A stretch of DNA of 53,530 nucleotides from Coxiellaceae bacterium. GTDB lineage: Bacteria; Pseudomonadota; Gammaproteobacteria; Coxiellales; Coxiellaceae. The stretch spans positions 1-53,530 of the forward strand of contig JAUXWQ010000027.1 in NCBI GenBank assembly GCA_030680235.1, read 5' to 3'. The notes below the pieces were generated by a model. That model was not told where the DNA came from. It ran no database searches and saw nothing but the letters and a program-made list of their open reading frames with translations. A program made the translations under genes and the position numbers. Below are positions 1-8,106 of the stretch, one piece after another (the stretch's first letter is position 1; each line of letters starts with the position of its first letter).

Positions 1-140
1 TTTGACGATCTTGAACGGTAATTTGTTTCGAAAATGCTCATGGACTTTGTGTACACTGCGCTTTTCTCAACAAATTACCGTTCAACCTCGCCTAAAATCT
101 GAAAATTAGCGGTTTTTCAGATATTCGCCGGGAACTGCTG
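1..140. repeat. MITE-like palindromic element, copy 1 (left end outside window)
   Basis: This is the right-hand 140 bases of a dispersed element that is complete at 30295-30467 and right-truncated at 53377-53530. It ends with the terminal repeat ATTCGCCGGGAACTGCTG. An internal hairpin pairs GAACGGTAATTTGTT with AACAAATTACCGTTC. It contains no open reading frame of its own. Confidence 0.85.
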
Positions 141-170
141 AGCGAACTCAGTGGTTACGTTATCTGCTGC

Positions 171-237
171 AGTGTCAATGTCAGGGATCAGTGTCAGTAT
201 TATGCACGTACTGACACCGATCCCTGATATTGACACT
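171..237. repeat. Long hairpin upstream of sdaA
   Basis: An inverted repeat with arms of 29 bases (171-199 and 209-237) and a 9-base loop; only two positions fail to pair. The arms contain GTGTCA-like words reminiscent of the hexamer tails described elsewhere, but the conserved GAGGT core is missing. No T-run follows on either strand, so it is not a classic intrinsic terminator. Together with the MITE end, this accounts for most of the 346 bases before sdaA, where I see no gene. Confidence 0.75.
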
Positions 238-247
238 TTAATCTAAT

Positions 248-282
248 GCGATTTTTTGCGATAAACTTCTAAAAAATGCCCG
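248..282. repeat. Short hairpin sharing sequence with 48355-48386
   Basis: The stretch TTTTTTGCGATAAA, then TCTAAAAAATG, also occurs with two or three changes inside the palindrome at 48324-48419. Here the outer terminal repeats of that element are absent, so this looks like a remnant or a half copy. Confidence 0.45.
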
Positions 283-302
283 ATGTACCAATCAAATGGT
301 GA

Positions 303-311
303 TGCTATACT
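303..311 (+). promoter_or_regulatory. Extended -10 promoter candidate for sdaA
   Basis: TGCTATACT fits an extended -10 element (TGnTATAAT) and would start a transcript near 318, about 29 bases before the chosen sdaA start. No good -35 box is visible. This position also argues against the upstream in-frame start at 296. Confidence 0.4.
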
Positions 312-346
312 TCTCCTCAATCATCGCAAAAAACGCAGAGGCAATC

Positions 347-1717
347 ATGGAAATTAGTGTATTTGATTTATTTTCCATCGGCATTGGGCCGTCTAGTTCG
401 CACACGGTAGGGCCGATGCGTGCAGCTGCCGATTTTTTACATCAACACAGTAAAAAAGAATTCGAAGCGATTAATAGTGTCATTGTGCGATTACATGGCT
501 CGCTTGCCTTTACCGGTATTGGTCACGGCACCCATAAAGCAATTCTAATGGGGTTGTGCGGAGAACAACCTGAAAGTATTAATCCTTCCACGATTGATGC
601 ACGCATTGAAACCATTTCAAAAAATAAAAAAATTATTTTATTAAATAAAAAAGAAATTGTTTTTGATGATGAAAAAGATCTGATTTTTGATTATGAGCAT
701 CAATTACCCCACCATCCCAATGGCATGACTTTTATCACAAAAGATGTCTCTGGAAAAATGATTCGTGATGAAAAATATTATTCGGTTGGCGGTGGGTTCA
801 TTGTTTCTGAAAAACAATTAGAAAATCCTGAAAGCATTTCACAACATACACTACCCTTTAAATTTGATACTGCTGCAGAATTATTGGCACACTGCAAAAA
901 AGAAAATTGCTCTATCGCAGAACTAATGATGAAAAATGAGTTGTCCTGGCGTGATGAAAAAACCATTCACGCACAATTAAAAAAAATTGCCAATGTCATG
1001 TCAGAATGCATTCACAATGGCTGCATTACACACGATACTATTTTACCCGGCGGCTTAAAAGTACGGCGTCGCGCACCTAATTTATATCAAAAACTATCAG
1101 GGAAACTTGATAAAAAATGGGAAGGAACCCTGTTAATGGAATGGCTTGATTTATTTGCTATTGCTGTTAACGAGGAAAATGCAGCAGGCCATCGTGTCGT
1201 TACTGCTCCTACTAATGGCGCCGCAGGCATTATTCCTGCCGTTTTAGAGTATTTAAAACAATTTTATACTGTTGACGATAATACGATTGCAGAATTTTTA
1301 TTAACTGCGGGTGCCATTGGTATTCTCTATAAAAAAAAGGCGTCGATTTCTGGCGCAGAAATGGGGTGTCAAGGCGAGGTTGGTGTTGCGTGTTCAATGG
1401 CTGCAGGCGCATTAACGGCGGCACGCGGTGGCAATATTTATCAAGTGGAAAATGCAGCAGAAATTGGTATGGAACACAACTTAGGATTAACCTGCGATCC
1501 CGTAAAAGGCTTAGTGCAAATCCCTTGCATTGAACGAAATGCGATGGGTGCCGTAAAAGCCGTTAATGCAACGCAATTAGCCTTAGCCGGTGATGGCGAA
1601 CATAAAGTATCGCTCGATATGGTGATTAATACGATGCGTGAAATTGGCAACAACATGAGTAGCAAATACAAAGAAACGTCACAAGGTGGCTTAGCTGTGA
1701 ATGTTATTGAGTGTTAA
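347..1717 (+). CDS. sdaA: L-serine ammonia-lyase (L-serine dehydratase), single-chain iron-sulfur type
   Basis: Deaminates L-serine to pyruvate and ammonia in the cytosol, feeding serine carbon into central metabolism. The protein is 456 residues, close to the E. coli SdaA length (about 454). The N-terminal beta domain begins with the SSSHT motif (residues 16-20) followed by GPM. The C-terminal alpha domain holds the cysteines expected to ligate the [4Fe-4S] cluster, in GCQGEVG..CSMAAG and LTCDPVKG...IPCIERN. The start at 347 is preceded by AGAGG at good spacing and matches the family N-terminus; an in-frame start at 296 would add 17 residues unlike the family and lies upstream of the likely transcription start. 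It converges on pssA across a REP-like repeat. Confidence 0.95.
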   Translation: MEISVFDLFSIGIGPSSSHTVGPMRAAADFLHQHSKKEFEAINSVIVRLHGSLAFTGIGHGTHKAILMGLCGEQPESINPSTIDARIETISKNKKIILLNKKEIVFDDEKDLIFDYEHQLPHHPNGMTFITKDVSGKMIRDEKYYSVGGGFIVSEKQLENPESISQHTLPFKFDTAAELLAHCKKENCSIAELMMKNELSWRDEKTIHAQLKKIANVMSECIHNGCITHDTILPGGLKVRRRAPNLYQKLSGKLDKKWEGTLLMEWLDLFAIAVNEENAAGHRVVTAPTNGAAGIIPAVLEYLKQFYTVDDNTIAEFLLTAGAIGILYKKKASISGAEMGCQGEVGVACSMAAGALTAARGGNIYQVENAAEIGMEHNLGLTCDPVKGLVQIPCIERNAMGAVKAVNATQLALAGDGEHKVSLDMVINTMREIGNNMSSKYKETSQGGLAVNVIEC

Positions 1718-1737
1718 GGAACAAGTACGCTCGTCTT

Positions 1738-1834
1738 TTGATGCGAGTGAACGTAGCGAGTGTTTTTTTACAGAGTTTGATGCGTATCGAGATATCCTGC
1801 AAAAATACACTCGCTACGCTCATGCTCGCATCAA
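1738..1834. repeat. REP-like palindrome, copy 1 (sdaA/pssA convergent gap)
   Basis: Bounded by TTGATGCGAG and CTCGCATCAA, with arms carrying GTAGCGAGTG and its complement in CTCGCTACGCTCATGCTCGC. Related copies lie at 28538-28642, 30781-30858 and 39063-39136. It fills the gap between two convergent genes and could act as a bidirectional terminator or mRNA-stabilising hairpin. Confidence 0.8.
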
Positions 1835-1883
1835 GCGACGTGACCGCTTGTGTATCACCTTGAATCGATGTCTCTGATTAATC

Positions 1884-2657
1884 TCATTGTCGAGAAATAA
1901 CATGAATTTTTTTAGAACGCATTTTGCGTTTTAAAAATAGACTTTTAATGCTAGTAAAAGGACCTGATAACACATACAAGCCAAATACTGTGAGAAATAC
2001 ATCCGGTGGGTCAAGCGCCACAAAAGCAAGCACCAATACAATTAACACGACCGCTAAAAAAGGAATTTTATCACGCGGATCAAAATCTTTAAAACTGCGA
2101 AAAGGAATGGTACTCACCTTTAAAAGCGCGACAAACAAGGTCGTTGCACAGATAATTTCTTTAATGCTTTCACCTGCAATATTATGATTTACACAAAACC
2201 ATAGGACACTTGCAATAAAACCTGCTGCTGCTGTTGTTGTAATACCACGCGAATAACGTTTGTTATCGTGATCATCCATACTTAAAAAACGCGCCAGTCG
2301 AAGTGCTGTACAAACGGTATAAATGAAAGCCACAAGCCAACCAATTTTGCCAAGACCTGATAAAGACCACTCATATAAAACAAGTGCTGGTGTCACACCA
2401 AAACAAACCATATCGGACATATTGTCCATTTGTGCGCCAAACTCTGTTTGCGTATGCGTTAAGCGCGCGACTCGCCCATCCAGACCATCCAAAACCATCG
2501 CTACAAAAATCGCAACTGCAGCATTATCAAAAGCATAGTGTGTTGCAGCGATAATAGCGTAGAATCCAGCAAACATAGCACCAACCGTGAATAGGTTCGG
2601 CAACAAATAAATACCTCGGGCACGAATACCAATCGTTGGTTTTTGCACTTCTATCAT
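1884..2657 (-). CDS. pssA: CDP-diacylglycerol--serine O-phosphatidyltransferase
   Basis: Makes phosphatidylserine from CDP-diacylglycerol and L-serine at the inner membrane, the committed step to phosphatidylethanolamine. The 257-residue protein carries the CDP-alcohol phosphatidyltransferase signature DGxxAR(x8)GxxxDxxxD at residues 60-82 (D60, G61, R65, G74, D78, D82) and several hydrophobic segments. This is the polytopic archaeal/Gram-positive-type enzyme, not the peripheral E. coli PssA. The start is preceded by a strong AGAGGA. The C-terminus ends in a basic tail. It is divergent from the DUF3579-cls pair and convergent with sdaA, whose product competes for serine. Confidence 0.93.
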   Translation of the reverse strand: MIEVQKPTIGIRARGIYLLPNLFTVGAMFAGFYAIIAATHYAFDNAAVAIFVAMVLDGLDGRVARLTHTQTEFGAQMDNMSDMVCFGVTPALVLYEWSLSGLGKIGWLVAFIYTVCTALRLARFLSMDDHDNKRYSRGITTTAAAGFIASVLWFCVNHNIAGESIKEIICATTLFVALLKVSTIPFRSFKDFDPRDKIPFLAVVLIVLVLAFVALDPPDVFLTVFGLYVLSGPFTSIKSLFLKRKMRSKKIHVISRQ

Positions 2658-2742
2658 AGGGTTTCCTCTGTATAATGCCGGAAATCATGCACTATACCGA
2701 GATGTATGACATCGTGCAAACCCAGAAGTTTGGAATGTACAC

Positions 2743-2748
2743 TATAAT
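2743..2748 (+). promoter_or_regulatory. Perfect -10 box upstream of the DUF3579-cls pair
   Basis: TATAAT lies just before the first possible (GTG) start at 2751. Transcription would begin near 2755, which favours a downstream start (2769 or 2790) for the following gene. A matching -35 box is not convincing. Confidence 0.4.
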
Positions 2749-2789
2749 GGGTGAGCGAGCACACACTCATGCCCACATTGAGAAAACAA

Positions 2790-3074
2790 ATGGCAGACGA
2801 CGCTAAAAAAATTGTAATTGAAGGCATCACTGAAAGTGGCGAAACGTTTCGTCCAAGTGATTGGGCAGAACGTATGAGCGGGCAATTATCAACTTTTCAT
2901 AAGAGACGCATTCATTACTCCCCCCTGCTCCAACCTTCCGTTAAAGATGGAAAAAAATGCGTATTACTTGATCGTCAATTAAAAACAACAAATCCTGAAC
3001 TTTATCAATCCATTTTAGATTTTGCGCATGAAAATCATTTAAAAATTTGCGGCGAAGAGGATGCAGATGAATGA
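2790..3074 (+). CDS. DUF3579-like small protein
   Basis: A 94-residue soluble protein of unknown function that I match to the DUF3579 type by its opening KIVIEGITESGETFRPSDWAER and overall length. It has no signal peptide or membrane segment. The start at 2790 follows a GAGA-type ribosome site. Upstream in-frame starts at 2751 (GTG) and 2769 (ATG) exist, but the first precedes the predicted transcription start. Its stop overlaps the start of the cardiolipin-synthase-like gene (ATGA), so the two are translationally coupled and probably act in the same process. Confidence 0.7.
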   Translation: MADDAKKIVIEGITESGETFRPSDWAERMSGQLSTFHKRRIHYSPLLQPSVKDGKKCVLLDRQLKTTNPELYQSILDFAHENHLKICGEEDADE

Positions 3075-4213
3075 GTAATTACTGGGAAACAGAAGAGACT
3101 GTTTTTGGTGATGGCTCATCTTTTTTTCACGCATTAATCAGTGACATTACGCTTGCCACCAAAACAATTGATCTCGAAACTTATATTTTTAGCAACGATA
3201 TTTTAGGTAAAAAAATTATAGCAGCACTCTCTGATGCTGCAAAACGGGGTGTTGCTATTCGCGCCTTGATCGATGGGGTAGGTACATTATCTTGGCGAAC
3301 CACGCTTGAAAAAACACTGGAGAAAGCGGGTATTGATACACAAGTATTTCATCCCCTCCCCTGGAAATTATCGCACTGGAAAGTCATACAAAAAATACCC
3401 TTTTTATTGCGTGGCATTTATTTGCTATACAAATTAAATTCACGCAATCATCGAAAAACAGTTATTATTGATGAAAAAATCGCCTATTTAGGCAGTATGA
3501 ATATTGATGCATGTCATTTATCGCTTTCTGAAGGCGGGAAAAACTGGCGTGACACCGGCGTTCGTCTTGCGAATATTGATTTTTCAGAATTACAAAAAGC
3601 CTTTGATATCGCCTGGTCACAGCGCACAATCACTGAACGGATTCGCGATGTATTTATACATATGCGACGAGAACCCCGCATTCGGTTAAACTATACACGT
3701 CATCGACGTCGCGTCTTACATAAAAATTTATTGCGACGCATGCGTTTTTGTCAACAACGCATCTGGATTACCAATGCTTATTTTGTGCCAGACAGCATGC
3801 TGTTATCACGCTTAAAAGAAGCAGCAAAAAATGGCATTGACGTTCGCATTTTACTATCAAAAACAACGGATATTTCACTGGTTAATTGGGCATCCGCTAC
3901 TTTTTATCATGATCTTTTAAACGCCGGAATTAAAATCTATATCTATTTACCCGGTATGCTTCATGCAAAATCATTAATATTGGATGATTGGATGCTAATC
4001 GGTTCAAGTAATTTAAATTATCGCAGCTTATTACATGATCTTGAAGCGGACATTACTTTATTTACCCCCGCTGCAAAAAAAGCATTGGAGCAATTGTTTT
4101 TAAATGATTTAACCCACTCCCGCGAATTAACCCTAGCAGAATGGAAAAATGGGCGAAAGTGGCATCAGCGGATACTCGGTAGACTAGCATTGTATGCAAA
4201 ATACTGGATTTGA
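3071..4213 (+). CDS. Cardiolipin synthase-like phospholipase D family protein
   Basis: Predicted to form cardiolipin or a related phospholipid by phosphatidyl transfer. Two HxKxxxxD motifs are intact: H127-K129-D134 and H298-K300-D305, each followed by the typical GS(M/S)N. At 380 residues and without N-terminal membrane helices it resembles ClsB/YbhO rather than ClsA. Its 4-base overlap with the preceding DUF3579-like gene and the nearby divergent pssA suggest a phospholipid-synthesis neighbourhood. Membership of the PLD family is certain; the exact substrate is inferred. Confidence 0.85.
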   Translation: MSNYWETEETVFGDGSSFFHALISDITLATKTIDLETYIFSNDILGKKIIAALSDAAKRGVAIRALIDGVGTLSWRTTLEKTLEKAGIDTQVFHPLPWKLSHWKVIQKIPFLLRGIYLLYKLNSRNHRKTVIIDEKIAYLGSMNIDACHLSLSEGGKNWRDTGVRLANIDFSELQKAFDIAWSQRTITERIRDVFIHMRREPRIRLNYTRHRRRVLHKNLLRRMRFCQQRIWITNAYFVPDSMLLSRLKEAAKNGIDVRILLSKTTDISLVNWASATFYHDLLNAGIKIYIYLPGMLHAKSLILDDWMLIGSSNLNYRSLLHDLEADITLFTPAAKKALEQLFLNDLTHSRELTLAEWKNGRKWHQRILGRLALYAKYWI

Positions 4214-4218
4214 TTAAT

Positions 4219-4350
4219 TAGACTTCTTCAGCAATTCCCCGTGAACAAAAAATTTTCTCAAAATCCTCACATTCTGACGTGTATGCTCCGGTTTTTCGAA
4301 AATTTTTTCTGCAAACTCACCTCGTTACTCAAGGTTTGGAAAGAAGTCTA
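4219..4350. repeat. Partial MITE-left-end element flanked by a 10-bp inverted repeat
   Basis: The first 29 or so bases (from 4229) match the left end of the MITE family (CAGCAATTCCCCGTGAAC), then the sequence diverges. The unit is bracketed by perfect 10-base inverted repeats, TAGACTTCTT at 4219-4228 and AAGAAGTCTA at 4341-4350. It fills the gap between two convergent genes. Confidence 0.55.
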
Positions 4351-4354
4351 TTAT

Positions 4355-4594
4355 TTATTTTTCCTCAAGCGCATGAAGCAATAAAAGAATTTGGCGTAAT
4401 GGACTCGCATCGCCAATCATATTTTCTTCCTGAGCCACTTCGATTTGATGCGCATCAAAAGCCCACAGTTTAAGCAGCATTATTTTTTGCGCTTTCGTCA
4501 ACCTATGGTCTGCCACTACATCATCAGGGGTTTTATAATAAGCGGAAGGATCTGCTGTAATCTGCTCAAATTCAGGTGCAGTTATAATTTTCAT
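4355..4594 (-). CDS. Conserved small hypothetical protein
   Basis: A 79-residue acidic, mostly helical soluble protein. The stretch DDVVADHRLTKAQKIMLLKL, followed by WAFDAHQIEVAQEENM, resembles a family of short proteobacterial proteins with the pattern (V)xDxRLSxxEKxxLLxxWExDAxxLxVAxEEGM; function unknown. The start at 4594 has AGAGGAG about 8 bases upstream, so the longer in-frame start at 4651 is rejected. It is separated from icmB by about 280 bases and is probably an independent unit. I see no gene between 4595 and 4873. Confidence 0.7.
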   Translation of the reverse strand: MKIITAPEFEQITADPSAYYKTPDDVVADHRLTKAQKIMLLKLWAFDAHQIEVAQEENMIGDASPLRQILLLLHALEEK

Positions 4595-4817
4595 AAGAAG
4601 ACTCCTCTGGGTTAAAGTGAAATCAAACATAACATCATACGAGCTGATCAAAAATTGAACACGTTAGGATGAAATTACTTTACATTTTAACCGTAACGTA
4701 CTGAATTATTAAAAATTTAAAGTGTTTCAATTAAAGCGGTATTGTATAATATTAGCACAGCACGGTAATTTTTTTCTTTAATTTTATATTACAACCTATT
4801 GTTTATCATAAAAAATG

Positions 4818-4873
4818 ATTGTGTTACTCACAGCTCTCGCACCACACTGCGCCCAATCTCTCACAATACACAC
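4818..4873 (-). repeat. Possible degenerate hexamer tract after the icmB stop
   Basis: On the minus strand the stop codon of icmB runs straight into GTGTGTATTGTGAGAG and further GTG-rich words. This resembles one tail of the hexamer palindromes that follow other stop codons here, but there is no conserved core and no second arm. It is weak evidence, listed because of its position. Confidence 0.25.
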
Positions 4874-7800
4874 TTACTGATTTTTCTGAGATTCCGACGC
4901 ATAGTGTTGTTTCAACAAATCATCCAACAAAGTCTTCATAACGCTATCTTTGCCACCGTCATCCAAGAAACCCGCCTCTTCTTTGAAGCCTGCATACAAT
5001 TCTTCAATCGCTTTTGTCGCGGTACCACTTGGAAACTGTTGCGCCAATAACTGTCTCGTTTGACGAGGGCCAATTTTTTGATACAAGAAATTCCGAATAG
5101 CAACATCTTCTGCAGATGTATTAAGCGCCCACAGTTCAATAGGACCTAAAGTAGAGGTTAATAACTGCGTATTCATCCCGCCTTTCGTTGCAAATTGTGC
5201 AAGGAAGGTTGCACCACCTTCACTCGGCCCATGCACACGCGTTTTTAAGGCATTACGCGCTGTTTCAGATAAACCAAACACCTTCGAGGTCTTCTGTACC
5301 GCTTGCTCAGGACCCGCCTCCATAATAAAAATTGACGTTGCAAATTCCACCATCACAGAATCAAAATCCTCAAGCGCTTGCGACAATAATGCAATTTGAA
5401 CCTTCCATTTACGTCCTTCACGCATATCTTGAATAACTTGATCACGTACTGCTTGTGCTTTTGACGTACGATGAAATTCATCTAAAACAATCCGCTTAGG
5501 ATCTTCGCGAATTTCTGCAATACGCGCTTGGTGATAACTACGATAGGCTTCTGGCATATCTGCAACACTATCTTCAACCAAGAAGTAATGTCGCGCCAAC
5601 ACATAGCGCGCAAGCATATACATAACAGCCGTCTGACGATTGGCTGCATCCCCACCACTTCGCGCCACTTCATCTAAGTCAAGCGCAACTACTTTTGCAT
5701 CACCCAAATCGAAACGCGTCGTTTGTGAAATAATGGGATATTCACGTACTGCACTTGAAATCATTCGTGCAAAAGCATGAATCAAATCTTCACTCGTCGG
5801 CGTTGTAATTTTTCCATATAAATCTTGAATAGCAGAAATTCGACAAACCGCTGCAACATCCGCCAAGACAGGCATTGCAAAACGTTGTGCGAGCATCGCT
5901 TCATGCGGAAATCCAGCCATAAATAACGCGTCTGTGACTTCCCACCATGTTGTTTGCGCATCACGCACGAACCCAATTTCTTCTAACATCCCATCGACAA
6001 TATCTGACATGCCTTCCGCATAAACATTGGGTTTACCTGCGTCCGCAAAGGCTTTATAAAGCTCATCAACAACAAGACCCGCCATATCTGCCACGCCATC
6101 ATAGGCTTTCTCACTACCCACAGGCGTTACTAACAGTGAGATAAAGTTTACTAAGAACCCACGCTCCGGCGGTGAAGGAAACCGACATCCTAATTGTGTA
6201 TCAAAAGGATTAATTGAATATTCAGGACTCATACGCAAACGATGATGAGCAACCAAATGTTTTTGATTCACAGGCAGCGCATCTTTCAGTAGTGCGATTA
6301 ACCCACTACTAGAAGGCCCTATATCAATAATTGAAATACGCGGTAAACGTGTAATCCCAGGCGATAAACACACCGCCAGGTTAATCGCATTCGATAAAAC
6401 CGATTTACCTGACCCCGGACGCGCATAAAATAAATCGATCCAAGTGGTCTGACGACTCGATCCAGGATGATAGGGGAAAGGCTTTCCATCGGGAGAGCGA
6501 AATAAAATTGCGCCATTTTGCCAAGGAGAAGCCGGGCGAAAAAGCGGTAACATATACAAAACGTCGGATAATGGCGCGATACTAGGATTCGCACCATTTT
6601 TTTGAGAAACAGCAAGCATCGTTGATACTGCCCCTTCAAAAGCATCTCCTGAAATTTCTGATGTATCACAAGAGCCCCAACCCTGAATGGCTTTTGCCAA
6701 CATCGATGCACGTGATCGCAATAATCTTTTATCGCCAGTGGGCGCCCATGTTGATGCAGCGACGCGAAAACGAACAACCGCATCATCGGTATTTAATTTA
6801 ATGTATTGCAACAAATTCAAAGAATCACTGATTAATCGATTTTGCGCAGAAGTTACCGACAACACAGATGCCAAAGCAGAACGTGTTCCTGCATAACCCA
6901 AACCATCACTTTCAATTGAAAATGAAATACGCCATGGAATGTGCGTTTGCAAAGTCCGAGAGAATAATCGCACAAACATTTGCAGTTCTTTTGGAAACAA
7001 ATCGATAAAGACCGTCGTATAATCACGATCACCAATACGCACCGTGCGTAAATCTATGTTTTCCGCATCACGGGGTAAAATTTGTTTTGCCAATGATGGC
7101 CACAAAATATCTGAAATTTGCCCTGTCGATTTTTGCATGCCTTTAATAGTAATTTTGTCACCTGGCAATACTGGCATCCAATCTGACGCTGTAAAATCAG
7201 GGTCCGCACTACGACGAATCGCACGAACGGCCTCATGCACTTCTAACACATTCACAACCAAACCCAGCTGTCCAAAATCACTGACAACCGAACGCACAAA
7301 AGAATCATGCGTTTCACGCAAATCTGGAACAGCTGCCAAAATATTTTGTGAGTCATAAAAAGGTGGCACTGATAATTCTTTAATCGTTCTGATTTTTTCG
7401 GCATTAGCACGCTTTAGTTGCTCGCTCGTTAATGATTTTAAACCTGTGCATAAGACTAAATAAGCTTCTTCATGCGCACAATAACGTGATAAATGACGAA
7501 TGCGTTCTGCAAATAAATCTTCTAATTTTAGTGATAGTCGCTCTGATGTTGCTTGCGCTGGCGCAAAAATATCAGTAATTTCTGCAGCCACTTCATCCTT
7601 ATTGTAATAAAAATAAACTTGAATGGTATGGCCCGCTTGCGACATCGTTGTTTGCAAACTTTGACGAAATCCAAGCTGAATTTTTTCAAACTCAGCACGA
7701 CCCACTAATGAGCTCACGCCATCAATGCGAATAATTGAAAGCAATGCGCCATCATGATTAACTAAAACGGTTGGGCTATCTGCAGTTTGCAAATCAGAAT

Positions 7801-7885
7801 ATGAAGCGGTCGTTTGCCCAAGCGAAACGCTCATCCACGACATAAATGAGCCAAAGAAATCTGAAAGACTAGAAAGAATACTCAT
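4874..7885 (-). CDS. icmB: Dot/Icm ATPase IcmB/DotO (VirB4-like)
   Basis: Cytoplasmic hexameric ATPase at the base of the type IVB secretion channel. The 1003-residue length is close to that of Legionella DotO (about 1009). A Walker A motif ARPGSGKS lies near residue 488 and a Walker B IVLDEF near residue 798, as expected for VirB4-type ATPases. The start at 7885 (MSILSSLSDFF) has AGGGA upstream. The reading frame stays open upstream through a hexamer palindrome that would encode a His-Ser/His-Ala repeat; this is an artefact. It is the last gene of the icm operon, after icmJ, from which it is separated by the repeat at 7906-8106. Confidence 0.95.
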   Translation of the reverse strand: MSILSSLSDFFGSFMSWMSVSLGQTTASYSDLQTADSPTVLVNHDGALLSIIRIDGVSSLVGRAEFEKIQLGFRQSLQTTMSQAGHTIQVYFYYNKDEVAAEITDIFAPAQATSERLSLKLEDLFAERIRHLSRYCAHEEAYLVLCTGLKSLTSEQLKRANAEKIRTIKELSVPPFYDSQNILAAVPDLRETHDSFVRSVVSDFGQLGLVVNVLEVHEAVRAIRRSADPDFTASDWMPVLPGDKITIKGMQKSTGQISDILWPSLAKQILPRDAENIDLRTVRIGDRDYTTVFIDLFPKELQMFVRLFSRTLQTHIPWRISFSIESDGLGYAGTRSALASVLSVTSAQNRLISDSLNLLQYIKLNTDDAVVRFRVAASTWAPTGDKRLLRSRASMLAKAIQGWGSCDTSEISGDAFEGAVSTMLAVSQKNGANPSIAPLSDVLYMLPLFRPASPWQNGAILFRSPDGKPFPYHPGSSRQTTWIDLFYARPGSGKSVLSNAINLAVCLSPGITRLPRISIIDIGPSSSGLIALLKDALPVNQKHLVAHHRLRMSPEYSINPFDTQLGCRFPSPPERGFLVNFISLLVTPVGSEKAYDGVADMAGLVVDELYKAFADAGKPNVYAEGMSDIVDGMLEEIGFVRDAQTTWWEVTDALFMAGFPHEAMLAQRFAMPVLADVAAVCRISAIQDLYGKITTPTSEDLIHAFARMISSAVREYPIISQTTRFDLGDAKVVALDLDEVARSGGDAANRQTAVMYMLARYVLARHYFLVEDSVADMPEAYRSYHQARIAEIREDPKRIVLDEFHRTSKAQAVRDQVIQDMREGRKWKVQIALLSQALEDFDSVMVEFATSIFIMEAGPEQAVQKTSKVFGLSETARNALKTRVHGPSEGGATFLAQFATKGGMNTQLLTSTLGPIELWALNTSAEDVAIRNFLYQKIGPRQTRQLLAQQFPSGTATKAIEELYAGFKEEAGFLDDGGKDSVMKTLLDDLLKQHYASESQKNQ

Positions 7886-7905
7886 CGAAGCGTTCCCTAC
7901 TGTAG

Positions 7906-8106
7906 AGTGGGAGTGTGCGTGGGCGTGGGCGTAGGCGTGTGAGTGGGAGTGGGAGTGGGAGTGTCGGAGGTACAATTTAATACAAGCCTTAATTTTAAAA
8001 TTTACAGCACTTTTAAGATTATGAATTTGAATTAAATTGTACCTCCGACACTCCCACTCCCACTCCCACTCACACGCCTACGCCCACGCCCACGCACACT
8101 CCCACT
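7906..8106. repeat. Hexamer-tailed palindrome A, icmJ-icmB junction
   Basis: The best-preserved copy: two 76-base arms (7906-7981 and 8031-8106) are perfect reverse complements, with a 49-base AT-rich centre. Each arm is a conserved core TCGGAGGTACAATTTAAT plus a tail of degenerate hexamers (GTGGGA, GTGTGC, GTGGGC, GTAGGC). The outer end directly abuts the icmJ stop codon at 8107-8109. In RNA it would form a very long hairpin between two genes of one operon. Confidence 0.95.

Noticed and set aside
1..346. A possible riboswitch or small RNA upstream of sdaA.
   Set aside because: The hairpins are better explained as a MITE end and a palindrome. No known riboswitch consensus is recognisable.
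6319..6786. A 155-codon frame on the minus strand inside icmB.
   Set aside because: It overlaps the icmB ATPase domain in another frame, has no family features and no ribosome site.
7886..7975. A His-Ser/His-Ala repeat N-terminus for IcmB (frame open from 7975).
   Set aside because: It is the translation of palindrome A. The start at 7885 has a ribosome site and matches the family N-terminus and length.
7906..8106. Hexamer tails considered as a CRISPR array or tandem-repeat locus.
   Set aside because: Units are 6 bases with no spacers, and they are organised as inverted arms around a core, not as a one-direction array.
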